Shown piece after piece: positions 1 to 13,300 of a stretch of DNA of 64,000 bases. Position numbers and translations under genes: made by a program. This DNA is from Dreissena polymorpha (lineage: Eukaryota > Mollusca > Bivalvia > Myida > Dreissenidae), in the NCBI RefSeq assembly GCF_020536995.1, contig NC_068360.1, positions 899,292 through 963,291 on the forward strand, given 5' to 3'. Positions within the stretch are counted from its first letter, which is position 1. Every line of letters begins with the position of its first letter. The notes below the pieces were generated by a model. It was not told the DNA's origin, searched no databases, and saw only the letters and a list, made by a program, of their open reading frames with translations.

Positions 1-205
1 TCCCCCAATTGTTTGCCGTACCTAAAATTTTTCGTACCCAATTTTTTTTTCGTACCCATTTTTTTTTCATCGCCAATTTTTTGTTCGTGCCCAAATTTTT
101 TTCGGTCCCAATTTTTTTGTTCCCAAATATTTTTTCGTACCCAAATTTGTTTTCATACCCAATTTTTTTTCGCAAAATTGTTGTACCAAATTTTTTTTCG
201 TACCA
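1..205. repeat. Degenerate tandem low-complexity repeat
   Basis: Irregular copies of CGTACCCAATTTTTTTT, spaced 17-21 bases. The overlapping short open frames through it are by-products of the repeat. Confidence 0.8.
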
Positions 206-1030
206 ACATACACAATTGTGGTGATTGTGGTGATGTAGATAAACTTAACTTGATGCTTTTATATCCATCCTCTCAAAAGCATCGTCACACCAGTACTGTC
301 AGTACTTCGATTGTTATCTCTAGCCATTCTCAGTTAATCTAAGCAACGCATGCGTGCTAATATATACAATGACTGGTTAACGCATAAATGCTATTTAGGT
401 ACTTTAACTGGTATGATAAGAATTTTACAGATTTTGTAAACTAGATTATTTAATAAATACCTTTCAGTGGTGGGCTGCACACGTAATATGTACGTATTAA
501 TAGTGAAGTTATCAAATACATTTGAGTGAAAATTCACAGGGACGTTGAAACTATTTTGATAATTCAAACGTGATGAAACAGAAAATCGGACTTTGAAAAC
601 CCAATAAAACCGGAAGATTTCTTCACTTGCAAATAAATCACGAATGGTCAAGAATGAAGTATGGGCTAATGATTAATATACTTTTTGGACTTTTTATTTT
701 TAATTTATTTTTGGAATTAAAAGCCATTCATGGAAAATTTCTCGGTGGTACGATCTCTTGGATGGTACTTCAGAACAAGGTACTGATCAATTTATATGAT
801 TTAAGTTTAAAGTATAATATTGAATAATTTTGTTATTTTGTATTATATCGTACCAGACAATTTTTACTAAATAAGTATCCACAACTATTAAGAAATGTTG
901 AATATGTAACTTATTATTATTTAACTTTCAGTTGTTTGTACAATTATCTTTATTTCTCTATACGATTTGATATGCGCTGAGGTATATCACATTTTTTGTA
1001 TAACTATAATTATAATTAATTAATTAATGA
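206..1030. other. No gene seen
   Basis: AT-rich sequence with short chance frames only. No motif, splice pattern or repeat that I recognise. Confidence 0.5.
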
Positions 1031-1034
1031 ATTA

Positions 1035-1110
1035 ATATAATAATAATAATAATAAAAAAAAAAAATAATAATAATAATTTTATATAATAATAATTATAAC
1101 AATAATAATC

Positions 1111-1152
<42 letters not shown>
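1035..1152. repeat. AAT/ATA microsatellite
   Basis: Nearly pure runs of ATA/AAT and poly-A, including about 13 uninterrupted AAT-type units near 1110-1150. Confidence 0.9.
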
Positions 1153-1565
1153 GCAATATTTGAATAGCAATATCAGAATTGGAAATCAAGCAGTTGTGAA
1201 AGAGATTTATATTTTGATATTGAATGTAAATTATATATCGAGAACGGTAGGATGCAGTAGTAGTCAACCTATTGTACCAACAACACCTTCGGCATTATTC
1301 CCTATAGCACTCTGCTACAATGTTAAAGGCTTAGTCTGGAAAAACTTATTGAACAACCATTTGTTGACAATAGTTCGTATGATCTTAAGTGATTCTTGTT
1401 GTCTTAAAATCCGGCCGTTTCCAAACCGTATCTCTTGACTTAATATATTTTATTGCGTTCTAACGAATACTACAGTAACTTACTTCAGAAGCATGAGCTA
1501 TTATTAGATACAGTTAGTATACATTTTATAGAATTGTCCTGTATGGTATTTTTCTCGATGAACTC

Positions 1566-3395
1566 CTCTGCAAGCAGCTGGAGTTTCACTTCTTTATATT
1601 GTTTTTGGAAGTTCGTTTTTTTTATATTGTAATTTAATCTTTCTTATGAAGAGATAACGTCATGATGACATTTTTTTCCAATTCTTTTTCCTATTTTAAA
1701 ATCGGGGACGTAGATGTATTATTAACAGAAAAACAGGTTACTGTCTGATCTTTTTGTAATATAATATGATATAATAATAATATAATATGTAATATATCAG
1801 GCAAGGCTGAGATTAATATAACGGCGAGGCTTGCCGAGCCGTAATTTTATTCGTGCCGAGCCTGCTATATTACAAAAATATCAGGCAGTAACTTGTTTTT
1901 CTGTTAATAATACCTCTACGTCCCCGATTTAAAAAGAAATAATGAAAAAATCGAAAAAACCTTCATTTTTAGCGGGAAAGAATATGATTTGTGTCGTTTG
2001 ACGTGTTAATAATGACGTTATGAGCACGGATTCTTAATATTTGTAGAACATGCTGTTTGCTGTTTGTGTTGCATTTTGTGTTTAAAATATATTACACCTT
2101 GGTATCAAATTGTTTGTTTTCTTAAATCTGCGTCGATCCTATCATCGACTGATAATTATAAGAACTTGCTGTTGAACTGATATAAAACGAATATATCAGG
2201 CAGTGTCATATTAGGCACATATCAATGCAGCGGTATGATAAATAATATAACAGGCAACGCATGTTTTTTATTTTTCTCTTTGGTTATACTCGTATATTAA
2301 AATGCAAATGACCAAAGTAAATGCATAGTTAAATCATTACTTTTTATTTTAAAGAATAACTGAATTGTGTTCATGTAAATATTTTCAATATTCACATATG
2401 CAAGTGATATCTATAACATCGACATCAAGTTATCGGAATATACCTAATGTATCCTCATGCTGAAATGTTTTTAATAAAAAATGTAAACAACAATAAGGAT
2501 CCAAATACAAATCTGGTTAATCCATCCCTTTGTGCACTTAAGCTTGTTTGATTTAAGGGCTTCATAATATAATGGATGAAACGTTAATATCTGGACCGAC
2601 AGAGAAATATTGTGTTCTCGTAACATAACATAACAGAAGGTTTAAACATCTGTTATCCATGTTAAACATGCTACTATCCGTGTTTTCTAGCCTTATACGT
2701 GTATGCATGGCTCGATTTTTTAAATGTTTAATGTGTGCCGGTTTTCAATTAAGAAGATTGCTCTATCTGTAATTTTTGTTTGTATGTGAATACAGTTAGT
2801 TTATAATTACAGCTAGCGCATGTACTTGTTGTAACAGTTTAGGTTTGTAATTCAAACGTTATTCCCCATTACATATGCAGCACTAGATTCATTTGTATTT
2901 TAGCTGTATGACCATGTATGTAAATCCATATATATATATATTATTTATATTTATTTATTATATTTTTTATTGTTTTATTTATTTATTTATTTATATTAAT
3001 TATAATATTATTGTTGTATTATTTTATAAGTTATAATGTTTGCACTCGTTTACAAATTATCCACTTTGAACAAAAAAACACTATCGACTTTCCGTTTGGT
3101 AAGTACAAACGTTCAGCAGATAATCATTTCATATGTTTAATTAACAAATAATGTTTGTTAAAAACTTCTGGAGACCACCTATAACATACTGTCACTCACA
3201 AACACCGTTTTCATTTTTTCAAATAAAATAATTAATCCTTGTTATGAATTATATGTATTCTTCTATAAAATGTACATGTTAGCATGTCACTTAATACACT
3301 TTAGAGGCGCTTATGTTCGTGATTGATGAAGCTGCATTGAAGAACGGGTATCTATAATAATATAAAGAAGTGAAACTCCAGCTGCCGGAGCAGTA
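1566..3395. mobile_element. Possible long inverted-repeat element containing a foldback
   Basis: GCAGCTGGAGTTTCACTTCT near 1577 recurs inverted near 3365 (AGAAGTGAAACTCCAGCTGC), each flanked by further matching bases, so the two look like terminal inverted repeats about 1.8 kb apart. No transposase frame lies inside. Target duplications were not identified, so the limits are approximate. Confidence 0.4.
1697..1931. repeat. Foldback repeat (inverted arms about 65 bp)
   Basis: The left arm begins AATCGGGGACGTAGATGTAT and continues through AACAGAAAAACAGGTTACTG. The right arm is its near-perfect inverse ending CTCTACGTCCCCGATTT. The loop holds a smaller GC-rich palindrome around GAGGCTTGCCGAGCC. 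Confidence 0.8.
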
Positions 3396-4250
3396 TTGAA
3401 TTTTCATTAAAAACAATTAGTTGGTCCTTTATTTAAGGCAAGTGACCGATTGCCCAAACAGTACAAAACAGCACAATACAGCACAATACAAACCAACATA
3501 AACACAAAATATGAATAAAGCTGGGGTCACCGCCTTGGAACGGTCAATGCAAAGCATTGGGGGTTTAAACCTGGTTATAGAGCGCTCAACCTCACACTTG
3601 GCCCAGCAATATTCATAATACATTCAAGTGTAAATAAAATTTTACGTCATAGCATTGTAACTCAAATTAAACAATAATAAAAGGGAATTAAAACGCATTC
3701 AATTTAATTACTATTTAATTACTCAATTGCATTGAAGATACAAGAGTAACAGAATTACAACTTTTTGACGAACGATCAAATAAAACTATTAACAATTGTC
3801 AACTACATTCCTTCTTTATAGAAAAGATTTGAGAATGTAGAATCATAGAGTTAATATCTCAGATAATCATCGCGCAAATACAGGAAGAAGCAGCAATAAT
3901 GGGTGTAAAAATTCCATATTACATAGCTTGGTTGTTTATGTGACTGCTAAACAAATTAAAAATAATTAAATCAAACAAGAAACGCCTATCAGAGAGAAAA
4001 TATAAATAAAATGGAACGTTATAAACCCAATGACCTATGCATGTAGATTACAACTGGGAAAGTCGGTCGTATGACGTCACAAAAATCCATAATGGCGTAA
4101 TGACGTGAACAAATTCCAAGGGCAGTACTGAATAAAAATATTAATCGGGCTATATTACTAATAAAACAAGTTTACGTGATTTAATATTAAGAAGCAAATT
4201 AATACAAATGGTAATTCCATTAAAGCGACATTATTGGAATCAAACAGTAT
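1932..4250. other. AT-rich repeat-like DNA, no gene
   Basis: Contains TATT-rich low complexity (2925-3010). A tRNA-like or SINE-like piece lies on the minus strand around 3520-3610, with GGTTTAAACCC resembling a pol III B box. No coding region is supported. Confidence 0.4.
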
Positions 4251-4304
4251 ATAGGTGTTTTGACAACTGAAGACAGAAATGATTTGATGTACGATTTGAG
4301 TCCA

Positions 4305-4450
4305 AATGTAGTTTACATGCAGATTTGTTCATACGACACAATGACACAATTTTATTCAACAGTGACAAATGCCTATAATGTAGTATTCATGCAGATTTGT
4401 TCATACGACACAATGACACAATTTTATTCAACAGTGAAAAATGCCTATAA
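4305..4450. repeat. Two-copy tandem duplication beside the Penelope-like copy
   Basis: A unit of about 72 bases, ATGCAGATTTGTTCATACGA onward to TGCCTATAAT, occurs twice in a row with only a few differences. It lies directly at the 3' side of the retroelement reading frame and may be part of its 3' region. Confidence 0.7.
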
Positions 4451-4455
4451 TATCA

Positions 4456-6624
4456 CTAATGATTCCAAATTTTAAGGGAAGAAAGATATAGTGAATCGAA
4501 AACCATCAAACACGTGTTTTTAAGTACATAAGCATCGTATCCTTTTGATAAAAACAAGTTAATTAAATTGAAAAGTTTAATATGAACATTTGGTTTAACA
4601 TATTTTAATTTGCGGACACGCTTCAAAACATCTCCGTAAAATGATGGATGGGAGATTCCATTATTTAAATGCCATTTTAAAGAAACATTATATTTTGAAA
4701 TTAAATCACCATACTTAGAGTAAAATCTAGCAAATTTATTTCTTAAGTTATGATACAAAAAGCCTTGTTTTAGCAATTTTTTAGTTAATATTAGATTACG
4801 ATCATTAAAATCTTTAATACACGAACATGCTCTGGCATAACGTACCAACTGCGAAATGTAAATACCATAGGAAGGTCCTTTAGGGATGTTGCCATCTAGA
4901 AACGGAAAATTCACAATTTCAAAGTTAAAATCGTCCCGTTTGTCGTATAAACTAGTTTTGATCAAATTATTATTAATAGTTAAATGTAAGTCTAAATACG
5001 CAGCGTCTGTATTGGATATACACGATCTATTTAAGACTAGTTCTTTTGGGTAGATTTTGTGAATATATTGTTCAAATAATGGATTATCTAAATTAAGTAT
5101 GTCATCAATGTACCTACTAGTAAGGTTAAAACAATTAATCAAATCTACTTGCTTAGTTTTAGATAATTCTAACATAAATTCGCTTTCATAACAATATAAA
5201 AAAAGGTCAGCTATAAGTGGCGCACAATTAGTACCCATAGGAACGCCAATAATTTGTTTAAATATTTTACCATTAAATTCAACAAACAAGTTATCCAAAA
5301 GAAAAGTAAGTGCTGCACAAAAGTCAAGACCAGTCCAAATGATGTAATTATCTAATATCTGATTAGTTAAAAAAGCTGTTTTAGTGTTTAAAGCTAGATA
5401 CAAACATTTCTCTCTAGCAAAAGTTTTTTCAATCAAAGAAACAAGTTTGGATTTTATTAAAGCGTGAGGAAGCGTTGTATATAGTGTCGAAAAATCATAA
5501 GTACTTACCTGCGACACCTTATATTTTTTATTTTCAATTTTATCAATAACTTCTAAGGTGTTTTTTATTGACCAAAATAGGTTAATATTACTATTTTCAT
5601 AAACTTTATTACAAAATTTAGCTATATGATATCTAATAGCACTCAATGCAGATGTAAGATACACTGATAATTGTTTGGTGGTACAAGACACTGAATTAGC
5701 GATAAAACGACTTTTATATGGCGTCTTATGTAATTTAGGTATCCAGTAAAGTGATGGCAATTTCTTGTCAGTAATATTGACTATTACAATAAACTTTATG
5801 CATTGGGCAATATGGTCGGTAATAATTTCATTAGGTAGCTTATTGTACTCACAATATGATGTAGTTTGTGAAAGTTCTTGTGAAATAGTTTGAACATAAA
5901 ACACTCGTCATATTATGATAACATTATTAGCAGCCTTATCAGCAGGAACTAAGACGAATTTAGATTTTAAGTTTTCAAGCAATTTACAGAGATTTTGTTT
6001 ATTAAATTTAGGTGAATGTGGTAGGGCCAAAGGATGTGTATCATAAAAACATATTTTATTCATGGCCATACTAAATATTTTTGTTTTCCAATCATTGAGT
6101 GCAGTAATTTCAGCATTTTCCTTCCTGCACAATTTAGTGCAATAATCATGTAAGGAAGTTACGATATTCTTAATGCAGTCATCAAAATCAACAGGAATAG
6201 GCAGTCTGTACTTAGGGCCTCTGCGTAGCAAATTTCTAAGGTTTTTATTTTGAATGAAATTAAGGTCCCCAGTAATAACATGTCCAACTGGACCATATAT
6301 ATATTTAGAACTAGTACAGTCACATAATGTAGGACAATTTCTTATTACATTTAAATCTGTGGAAATAGAATTATAATTAAAAACGATACTTCTTACAGGT
6401 TTACTATATTTGTAGCAAATAAGTGGTGATTCAGTATTGCGGAAATAAGGGGGAATCAACCGACGTACATTTTTATCATTGAATATTTTAGGAAGGTCAA
6501 TTAAATCAAGACCTTTGTTACAAAACTCAATTTTGATACGATATCTAGTTTTGTTAAGTACATTTTCAATAAAAGGTTTAAGATAGTAGTCAGTGATAAT
6601 AAGACAACTTATCTGTTTGACCAT
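4456..6624 (-). mobile_element. Penelope-like retroelement, reverse transcriptase region
   Basis: The minus strand encodes about 720 residues of a reverse transcriptase of Penelope-like type. Visible motifs in order: VPADKAANN, YWIPKLHKTPYKSRFIA, YDFSTLYTTLPH, GVPMGTNCAPLIADLFLY and the catalytic SRYIDDIL, then YLDLHLTI and the family end (ISKYNVSLKWHL, SFYGDVL). No GIY-YIG endonuclease is evident, so it resembles the mollusc and cnidarian lineages that I recall as lacking a C-terminal one. The copy looks nearly whole over this region with about one break. It lies outside the genes and is presumably an inactive relic. Confidence 0.75.
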
Positions 6625-6639
6625 GTAAGCTTTTGTTTG

Positions 6640-7050
6640 AGAACCTGTTTATTTGATGGAGCTTAAATGATTTGTCAACATGCATGGCACATTCTTTACG
6701 ATTTTTCTGACACTTTGAAGTCTGACTCAATACAAATGTAAGGTCTATAGTGGTATTTTGTTATAATGCATGAAATGGTAATAGGTTTTATATATGCGTA
6801 GCTTATTTCATCTTTAAACCAATGCACATTTGAAACTAAAATATATGGACAAATTTACATTTTTGAAGTTTGAAAGTACATTTTTAATAAAACACATGCC
6901 TCTCGTTTCTTTTATTTTTCAAACACTTGATTTACAAGTATTGCAAAAGAAGTACTATATTATGTTTTTTCAAAGGCCTTGTAACATGCAGGATTCCAGG
7001 ATGATATGATGTTTATTATTGAATTGTGTATGAATTGATCAATCATATTA
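6640..7050. other. Spacer between retroelement and membrane protein gene
   Basis: AT-rich with no recognisable exon. A signal-peptide exon for the downstream gene was sought here on the plus strand and not found. Confidence 0.4.
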
Positions 7051-7052
7051 AG

Positions 7053-7309
7053 CTTCGTCTGACATACCGCCTGGCATGGGAAAAAGGGACAGGACCTTGT
7101 GGCCCCGGATGTAACATCTTTGACGTAGGAAAGGAAGTATCATATTTCAGTACGGAAATTGCGTCACTTAAATGGGTGGACGGAAATGGAACCATTCTAC
7201 ATGACGTAAGCTACGTTTTGACGTCAGTCAGTCGATCAGATATGAATGGTTGGGAACAAGGGGAGGCAATATTTATGGCTGGACTTCCATCCACTCCTAT
7301 GTTTGTTAG
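7053..7309 (+). CDS. Membrane EGF protein, first exon found
   Basis: LRLTYRLAWEKGTGPCGPGC, FSTEIASLKW and NGWEQGEAIFMAGLPSTPMF are open and protein-like. An in-frame stop at 7020 limits the exon on the left, and the only AG in frame is at 7051-7052, with a weak pyrimidine tract, so the start is uncertain. The donor is TTAG|GTAAGA, leaving two bases. No ATG suits as an initiator. Confidence 0.7.
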
Positions 7310-10300
7310 GTAAGATGCGCCCGAAGTTAAATTTATGCAACACTGAACATAATAGGTACAAATAAAGACGCACTGGCATTTGATAAATTTGATAAATTAA
7401 GTGATTTATGCATCTAAATTTATGTCAACAAAATATTCATGACATGCATTTAAAATCAAAACAAATCAAACCTATTATCACACGTCACGTCATGTCACTT
7501 GTAGATAAATTAACAAAAGGTTATCAAAGTTCGTACAAATGCAAATGACTATATATTTAATATGGATGTCAGGATGTGTCTTAAACCATAAATGGTTACC
7601 CATATTTCTTATTAAGCGCAATTTAAATATCAAGAGCCTCTTTCACACATAACAGTGGGGGATTTGAAGTCGTTAAACCACTTGGTTTTACAATTATTCA
7701 CTGACTTTATGAACCACATTCGCGTGTTAAATGTGTGATATTATTTTATGTCATTAAACGATCATCTTTTTACGCAAGTCATGCACAAGGAATCACTATT
7801 TGTTTCAAAATAATAATCTACATATGTGTGCTATTGGAACTACATATTATAGTATATACAGAGCAAAATGATGATATCATTACCTTTTAAGTCAAAAGAA
7901 CAACAAGGGTCCACACTTTAGATCTCTGCATGACATTCCAAAATGGCAAGACGTTGTTTTAGGATTTGATTATATCTACCGGGATAATTGTAGAGAACAT
8001 AAAAACACAATGCATTTGACAGGGAATAAACGAACATTCTAAAAAAACTTTGCGAGCACGCAGAGTTAAATAGTTTAATATTTTTTATATTACCAGGACA
8101 TTTTCCTTTATTGAAGTAATATTTTTGTATTTGTCTCATACATATGTTTTTATGCTTTTTATGTTAACGTTTTCCAATGTGTTTTTCTAGGTTGACACAC
8201 ATTCCGTGGATTATGTCGTCGAACACATTAGCCAATGATAATGGTATGCTGGAGACGGTGATAAGAACTGACTTGATAAGTGACAAGGGCACAAGTAACC
8301 AGAGTCCGTATTCTTCACTGCCGTCCTTTCTTGGGTATAAACTTTTGGCTAACAAATCATTTTGTAATTATGAGAGATGATGTCATCATTATTAATTATA
8401 ATCCTTTTTTTACTTCAATCATGTATTGTTTATCTGATTAAGAGATATTATCTAAATGAATATTTTTCTCACATACATTTACATGACATATTCCTTTATG
8501 CAAGAACATATTTAACTGCCGTTAAATATTTCAGTTTCCACAATTATACCGAGAAAAATTGATACAAAATAGCACATTAACTTAACTTCTGTTATCATGT
8601 AAGAACAGAAAACTAATTAAACGTGCCAGAACAAAACCGAGTAACATAGGAAGATTCAAGCATGTCATCTTTTCTAAAGAGTTTCATTTATCTATTAGCA
8701 AATCATAAAGCTTAATTCAATTCTACACGAAAATTCGTTGTTACTCAGTGAGAAATGGAAATAAACATAGCAGAACAACATGTATTAAAGAATATTGTAC
8801 AATGAACCATTTGCTTCATGTGTACATTCATGAATGCCTTACTGACATTGTTGTGGCTCCTGACTACACTATCTAGTTATTACGCTCAATCATAACTTTA
8901 TAAATGGATTGCATCATCCTAGAATCGCGCACAACTGTACGAGCGTGATCGAAATCCCTGCCGAGGACCCGGATGGAGACAAGGTGAGGTGTCGTTGGGC
9001 GGAGCCGAGCGAGTGCGGGAGCGGACGCACAAATCTTCCAATCAACTCCGTCTGGCTTGATCCGGTTCGTGGCCGTATTAGGGACATTGTGCAATTTTAG
9101 TTCTTTTGTCGAGGTGACATCAACATATTGTATAGAACAAAACGTTTCAAGAAAACACATAGAGACAACATTGCAAAGATCCTATTAATAATCAAGTGCT
9201 TGTGTTTTTATCGCCCTGATTACGTTCACCTTTAACGACTAAAACCAGACGTTTTGTTGTTATGTTTATATCTAAAGTGAAGTTATAACTAGATAAAAAA
9301 CAGAAGTAAAATATAATAATAAGTGTGTAAACCTATATTACAATGTTTTATATTTATACTATTGCCTTAGTCGCACATCAAAAACACAATCGATTTTTAA
9401 ATAAGTTCCACGATATTTTTTCGTTTTTAAGAGTTGGATTCTGAATAACAAAACATGCGTTCATGTTTTTTAGTCCCACAAATAAAACTTTGGTTACACA
9501 TTTTGTCCATAAAACACTGTATTGTTCATTTCACATGAGTAGTGATGTCTGATTAAAAAAACAAAACAAATACACACACACGCGTCCGACGTCGTCAGTT
9601 TATTTTGTCGGTTTAATGAGCGCCATCAGTTCATTGTGAATATTTAAACACATGCCCTGATATTAACAAACTTACTGATGTATGCGGCCAGACCGCTGAC
9701 AAGAAGAACGTCAGTTCATAAAATACCTAAGCTTAATTATTTCAATAGTTAAAATGCGGTAATATATTAGGGTTGAGCCATTTGGTTTCTATTGAAGTCT
9801 CACACTGAATTAATTAGCCTGATCAAACAGAATGTTTTTCTTTGGGTGAATATGCAATCTTTGCATCTCTGAAATTTATATTTTAATATACCATTTGTTT
9901 AATCAAAAGTGCGTATTTTTATCAGTATATTTTCTTACGAACGCAATGCCTATATTGAACGTATACCCCATATCGGATTAACATGAATAAATTTGTAAAA
10001 TGCATTAACAGGGCACATGCAAAGTGACCGTTAATACAGCAGGATATGATGTTAACAGCACCTACCGACTCGCAGTAATGCTTGAAGATTACGTACCATA
10101 CAAGGTGAATGTGGGGTCTAAACAGCATAGGACGGGAACTGCGCTCAGCAAAACGCCTTGGCAGGTAGAGTCTCCGAGTTGTTATATTTATTTCATATTT
10201 ATGTTGTTGAGGCGATCTAAGAAAAAACGTAATTGTACACAACAGTACATTTATTATGCAAATTTGCAGATGAAGAATGCAATTTTCTGTCCCAAAAGTA

Positions 10301-13300
10301 GGGATATTTGTTTTTACAGAAATATATTTGCATAAAATGTATTTAAAGTTCATATTATAAGGAATTTTTGCGATCAGTTATTTAACGATGACTTGTGCTC
10401 TCGTGAATTAATATTGATTCATAATGACTGAAAGCATTTTATTTGAAAAATTTGCAAGATGACCCTACGAATAATACGAGTGGCGTGTGACAATACACTA
10501 AGGCCATACTTTGTGTTCCCAACGTTGAAAGATAATGCTCGAGTCTTTTATTCAAAAGACATGTATAGAGCCAGAACACCTGTGCATATTTCGTACTATC
10601 TGACAACACTTAAGATCAATGGGTGAGTGACAATTATTTTTATTATACCTCACTTTTATTTACAATGCTAAACTCCCATAGGCCATCGTGACATAGAAAT
10701 ACTGTCAGACCCAGCGGGAATAAATTTACTGTCCAAAATATACTGTATCCCGCCGCCATAGCAATCACGTGCCACCAGCGGGAAAACATTTACTGACAAA
10801 AAATACTGTATCCCGCTGCCTTAGCAATCACGTGCGGAATGTTCGAAAATTATACCGTCCCATTCGCGCATGCGCAGTACGCAGTTTTGCGTGTCCGTTG
10901 TATTTGGATAATTAAAATATCGATTGCAGCTGAAACTGTGCTGTAGAATAGATTAATGCCAATATTTTAGCTTTGACAGGAGTCAAAAAGAAAATCAATT
11001 TAATTTACTGTAAACGACACGCTTACCTCAAAGGCAACTTTAATCCAATGCTAATAACAATAAAGTTACAACGATATACACTTCCAGTGTCTGTTCTTAA
11101 GGTGTTATGCATGACAAACACACAATCCGAAATACGTTTTGGATTCGTTCGATGCTTTAAACAAATATTTTACTGTAATAAAAAAAAAACCACGTCCATA
11201 TTGTTGTCCCAAAATGTTTCGTCACCGAAATGACGTCACACAAGTACGTCATAAATTGCGTAATCAAGTGATGAAAATAAAATACGGAAAGCTGGTTATG
11301 TAATAGATCTACAGTATATTTTTAAAGAAATAATTGACGACTAAGAAAATTGATGGGATAAATTGATTACTAGGTCGGTGCCGAATAAAGCGAAGTTCAT
11401 TTTGCTCTGCCCGTAAATCTGAACCACTCAACATATTAATGGTTGTTCATTGCTGAAATTAAATTCAATTATTGAATATTAAAATTGTTCATGGTTCATA
11501 TAAATTGTTCATTTTTTAATACTTTATTAGGTATAATAAAATAAATATTACATGTCTGACAGGGTGACAGTAAATTTGTCAACTTTCGGAAAAATACTGT
11601 CAACCTTGGCTTCGCCTCGGTTGACAGTATTTCCTCAAGTTGACAAATTTACTGTCACCCTGTCAGCCATGTAATATTTATATAATGTAGGTTTCGAAAT
11701 ACAACATTCTTTAACTTGATATATTTACGTTGACATATCACTGTTAACAACCATGCAATTTTGTTATATATACATGTAAACCTCATGCAATAAAACTTCC
11801 ATGCAATCATATGTTGCAAGCACAGATATTTTTTAACAGTAAGTAAACTAAAGTTATATGATTTTGATGCACAGACATGTCTTATTAATAAGTTATCTTT
11901 GCGTGTTATATGGTAATCACATTATAATAAAGATAATTACAATATACAGTATGTATTAACATTGCTTTCAGAAGCTTGGATTTTATGATCAGTGGCCCGA
12001 GTTTTATGAAATATGTCTATGAAAGCGACGACTTGAATAGAACAGATGTTATGAAGTTGAGTGTATACTGGACACCAAAACCTCCTGATCAGATAGCAGA
12101 CTTTCAGTTTTGTGTTTGGGGCGTTGATACTATGGGGTAATTGTTTATGATGTCAGTTTATTTATTAAACAAAATGTTGTTTCATATTTGATCCCTTTAT
12201 AGCCGTTGTTTTATATAATTGTTATATTACAATTAACTGTTATTTAAATAATTTGATTGCAAATTTGATTTCCTCCAGAATAACGTCGAAAGCAAAGTGT
12301 GTTATAGACATAATATTTGGTAAGTACAAGTATTTATTTATATTTATTTATTTATTTATATAAGCAAAAACACACAATACTTTACTTATTTATCATGACC
12401 CGTGTATATTAATCTATATTACAGCTGCTCTGTTTTAGAATACGATTATTGTAATCAAACGCAATGTGAAAATAATGGAACCTGTCGGAATATATTTGAC
12501 AATCCACTAGAAAGTTGTGTGTGTGACACTGGATATGTAGGCACAAACTGCTCTCAAGGTACGTGCATGGTGTTTTTTATGATTGAACATGTTTGAAAAT
12601 GAACATATGTTCACTTTGACATTGTGTCCGTAAATACAGACACGTTATTGTCAAGCATTTGTGCATATCCGAAACAAATAAAATGTTTTTATGATGAGTA
12701 TTTAAACTTTAATCGTAAACAGTGATAACGAGAATCAGGTCTATCATAATTGTTGGCTTGTGATAATTGAACATATTATACAATATCATATTGCCAAAAC
12801 ATGACCAAATGCACACACACTGTCTTCATTTCAAAATAATAATTATTTAACCAAATAATTCTAGCATTACAGTGCCATGATGCTCCCTGTTTGAACAATG
12901 GAGCTTGCTTTCCCGCGAATGGACCCTTCATTTGCACATGTGACAGAGGTAAAGTCATTTCGATGACATAAGAACGCTATTATTTCAAACTCTTGTTAAA
13001 TAGTAAAATTAGAATGCTTTACCTAATTAATTTTCCAACCTACACATAAGTATATTTTTTTCTTTTGGTGTGATATGGTGTTTTGTAATTGATGTAAATG
13101 GAGACAATACATATTTTCACTAGCGCTTTGCATTTTGTAAACCAACAAAATTATCGATTAAAGGATATAGGTCAATAATATATCACTACTTCACTACTTA
13201 GCATAAAATAATGATATTTAATTTTGCATTTTACCATACAAAACATATTGAATATTCGGTAACAAAAACGTAATGCTGAAAAAATACACATGAATTGTAT

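Noticed and set aside
9-342. Two overlapping frames rich in Phe and Pro
   Set aside because: They come from the low-complexity CGTACCCAATTTTT repeat.
8873-9160. A minus-strand frame opposite the CRWA exon
   Set aside because: It is the shadow of the plus-strand exon, which has conserved motifs and matching splice phases.
12425-12438. Acceptor at 12424 for the first EGF exon
   Set aside because: In the required phase it meets TAG after three codons. The AG at 12437-12438 gives a clean join.
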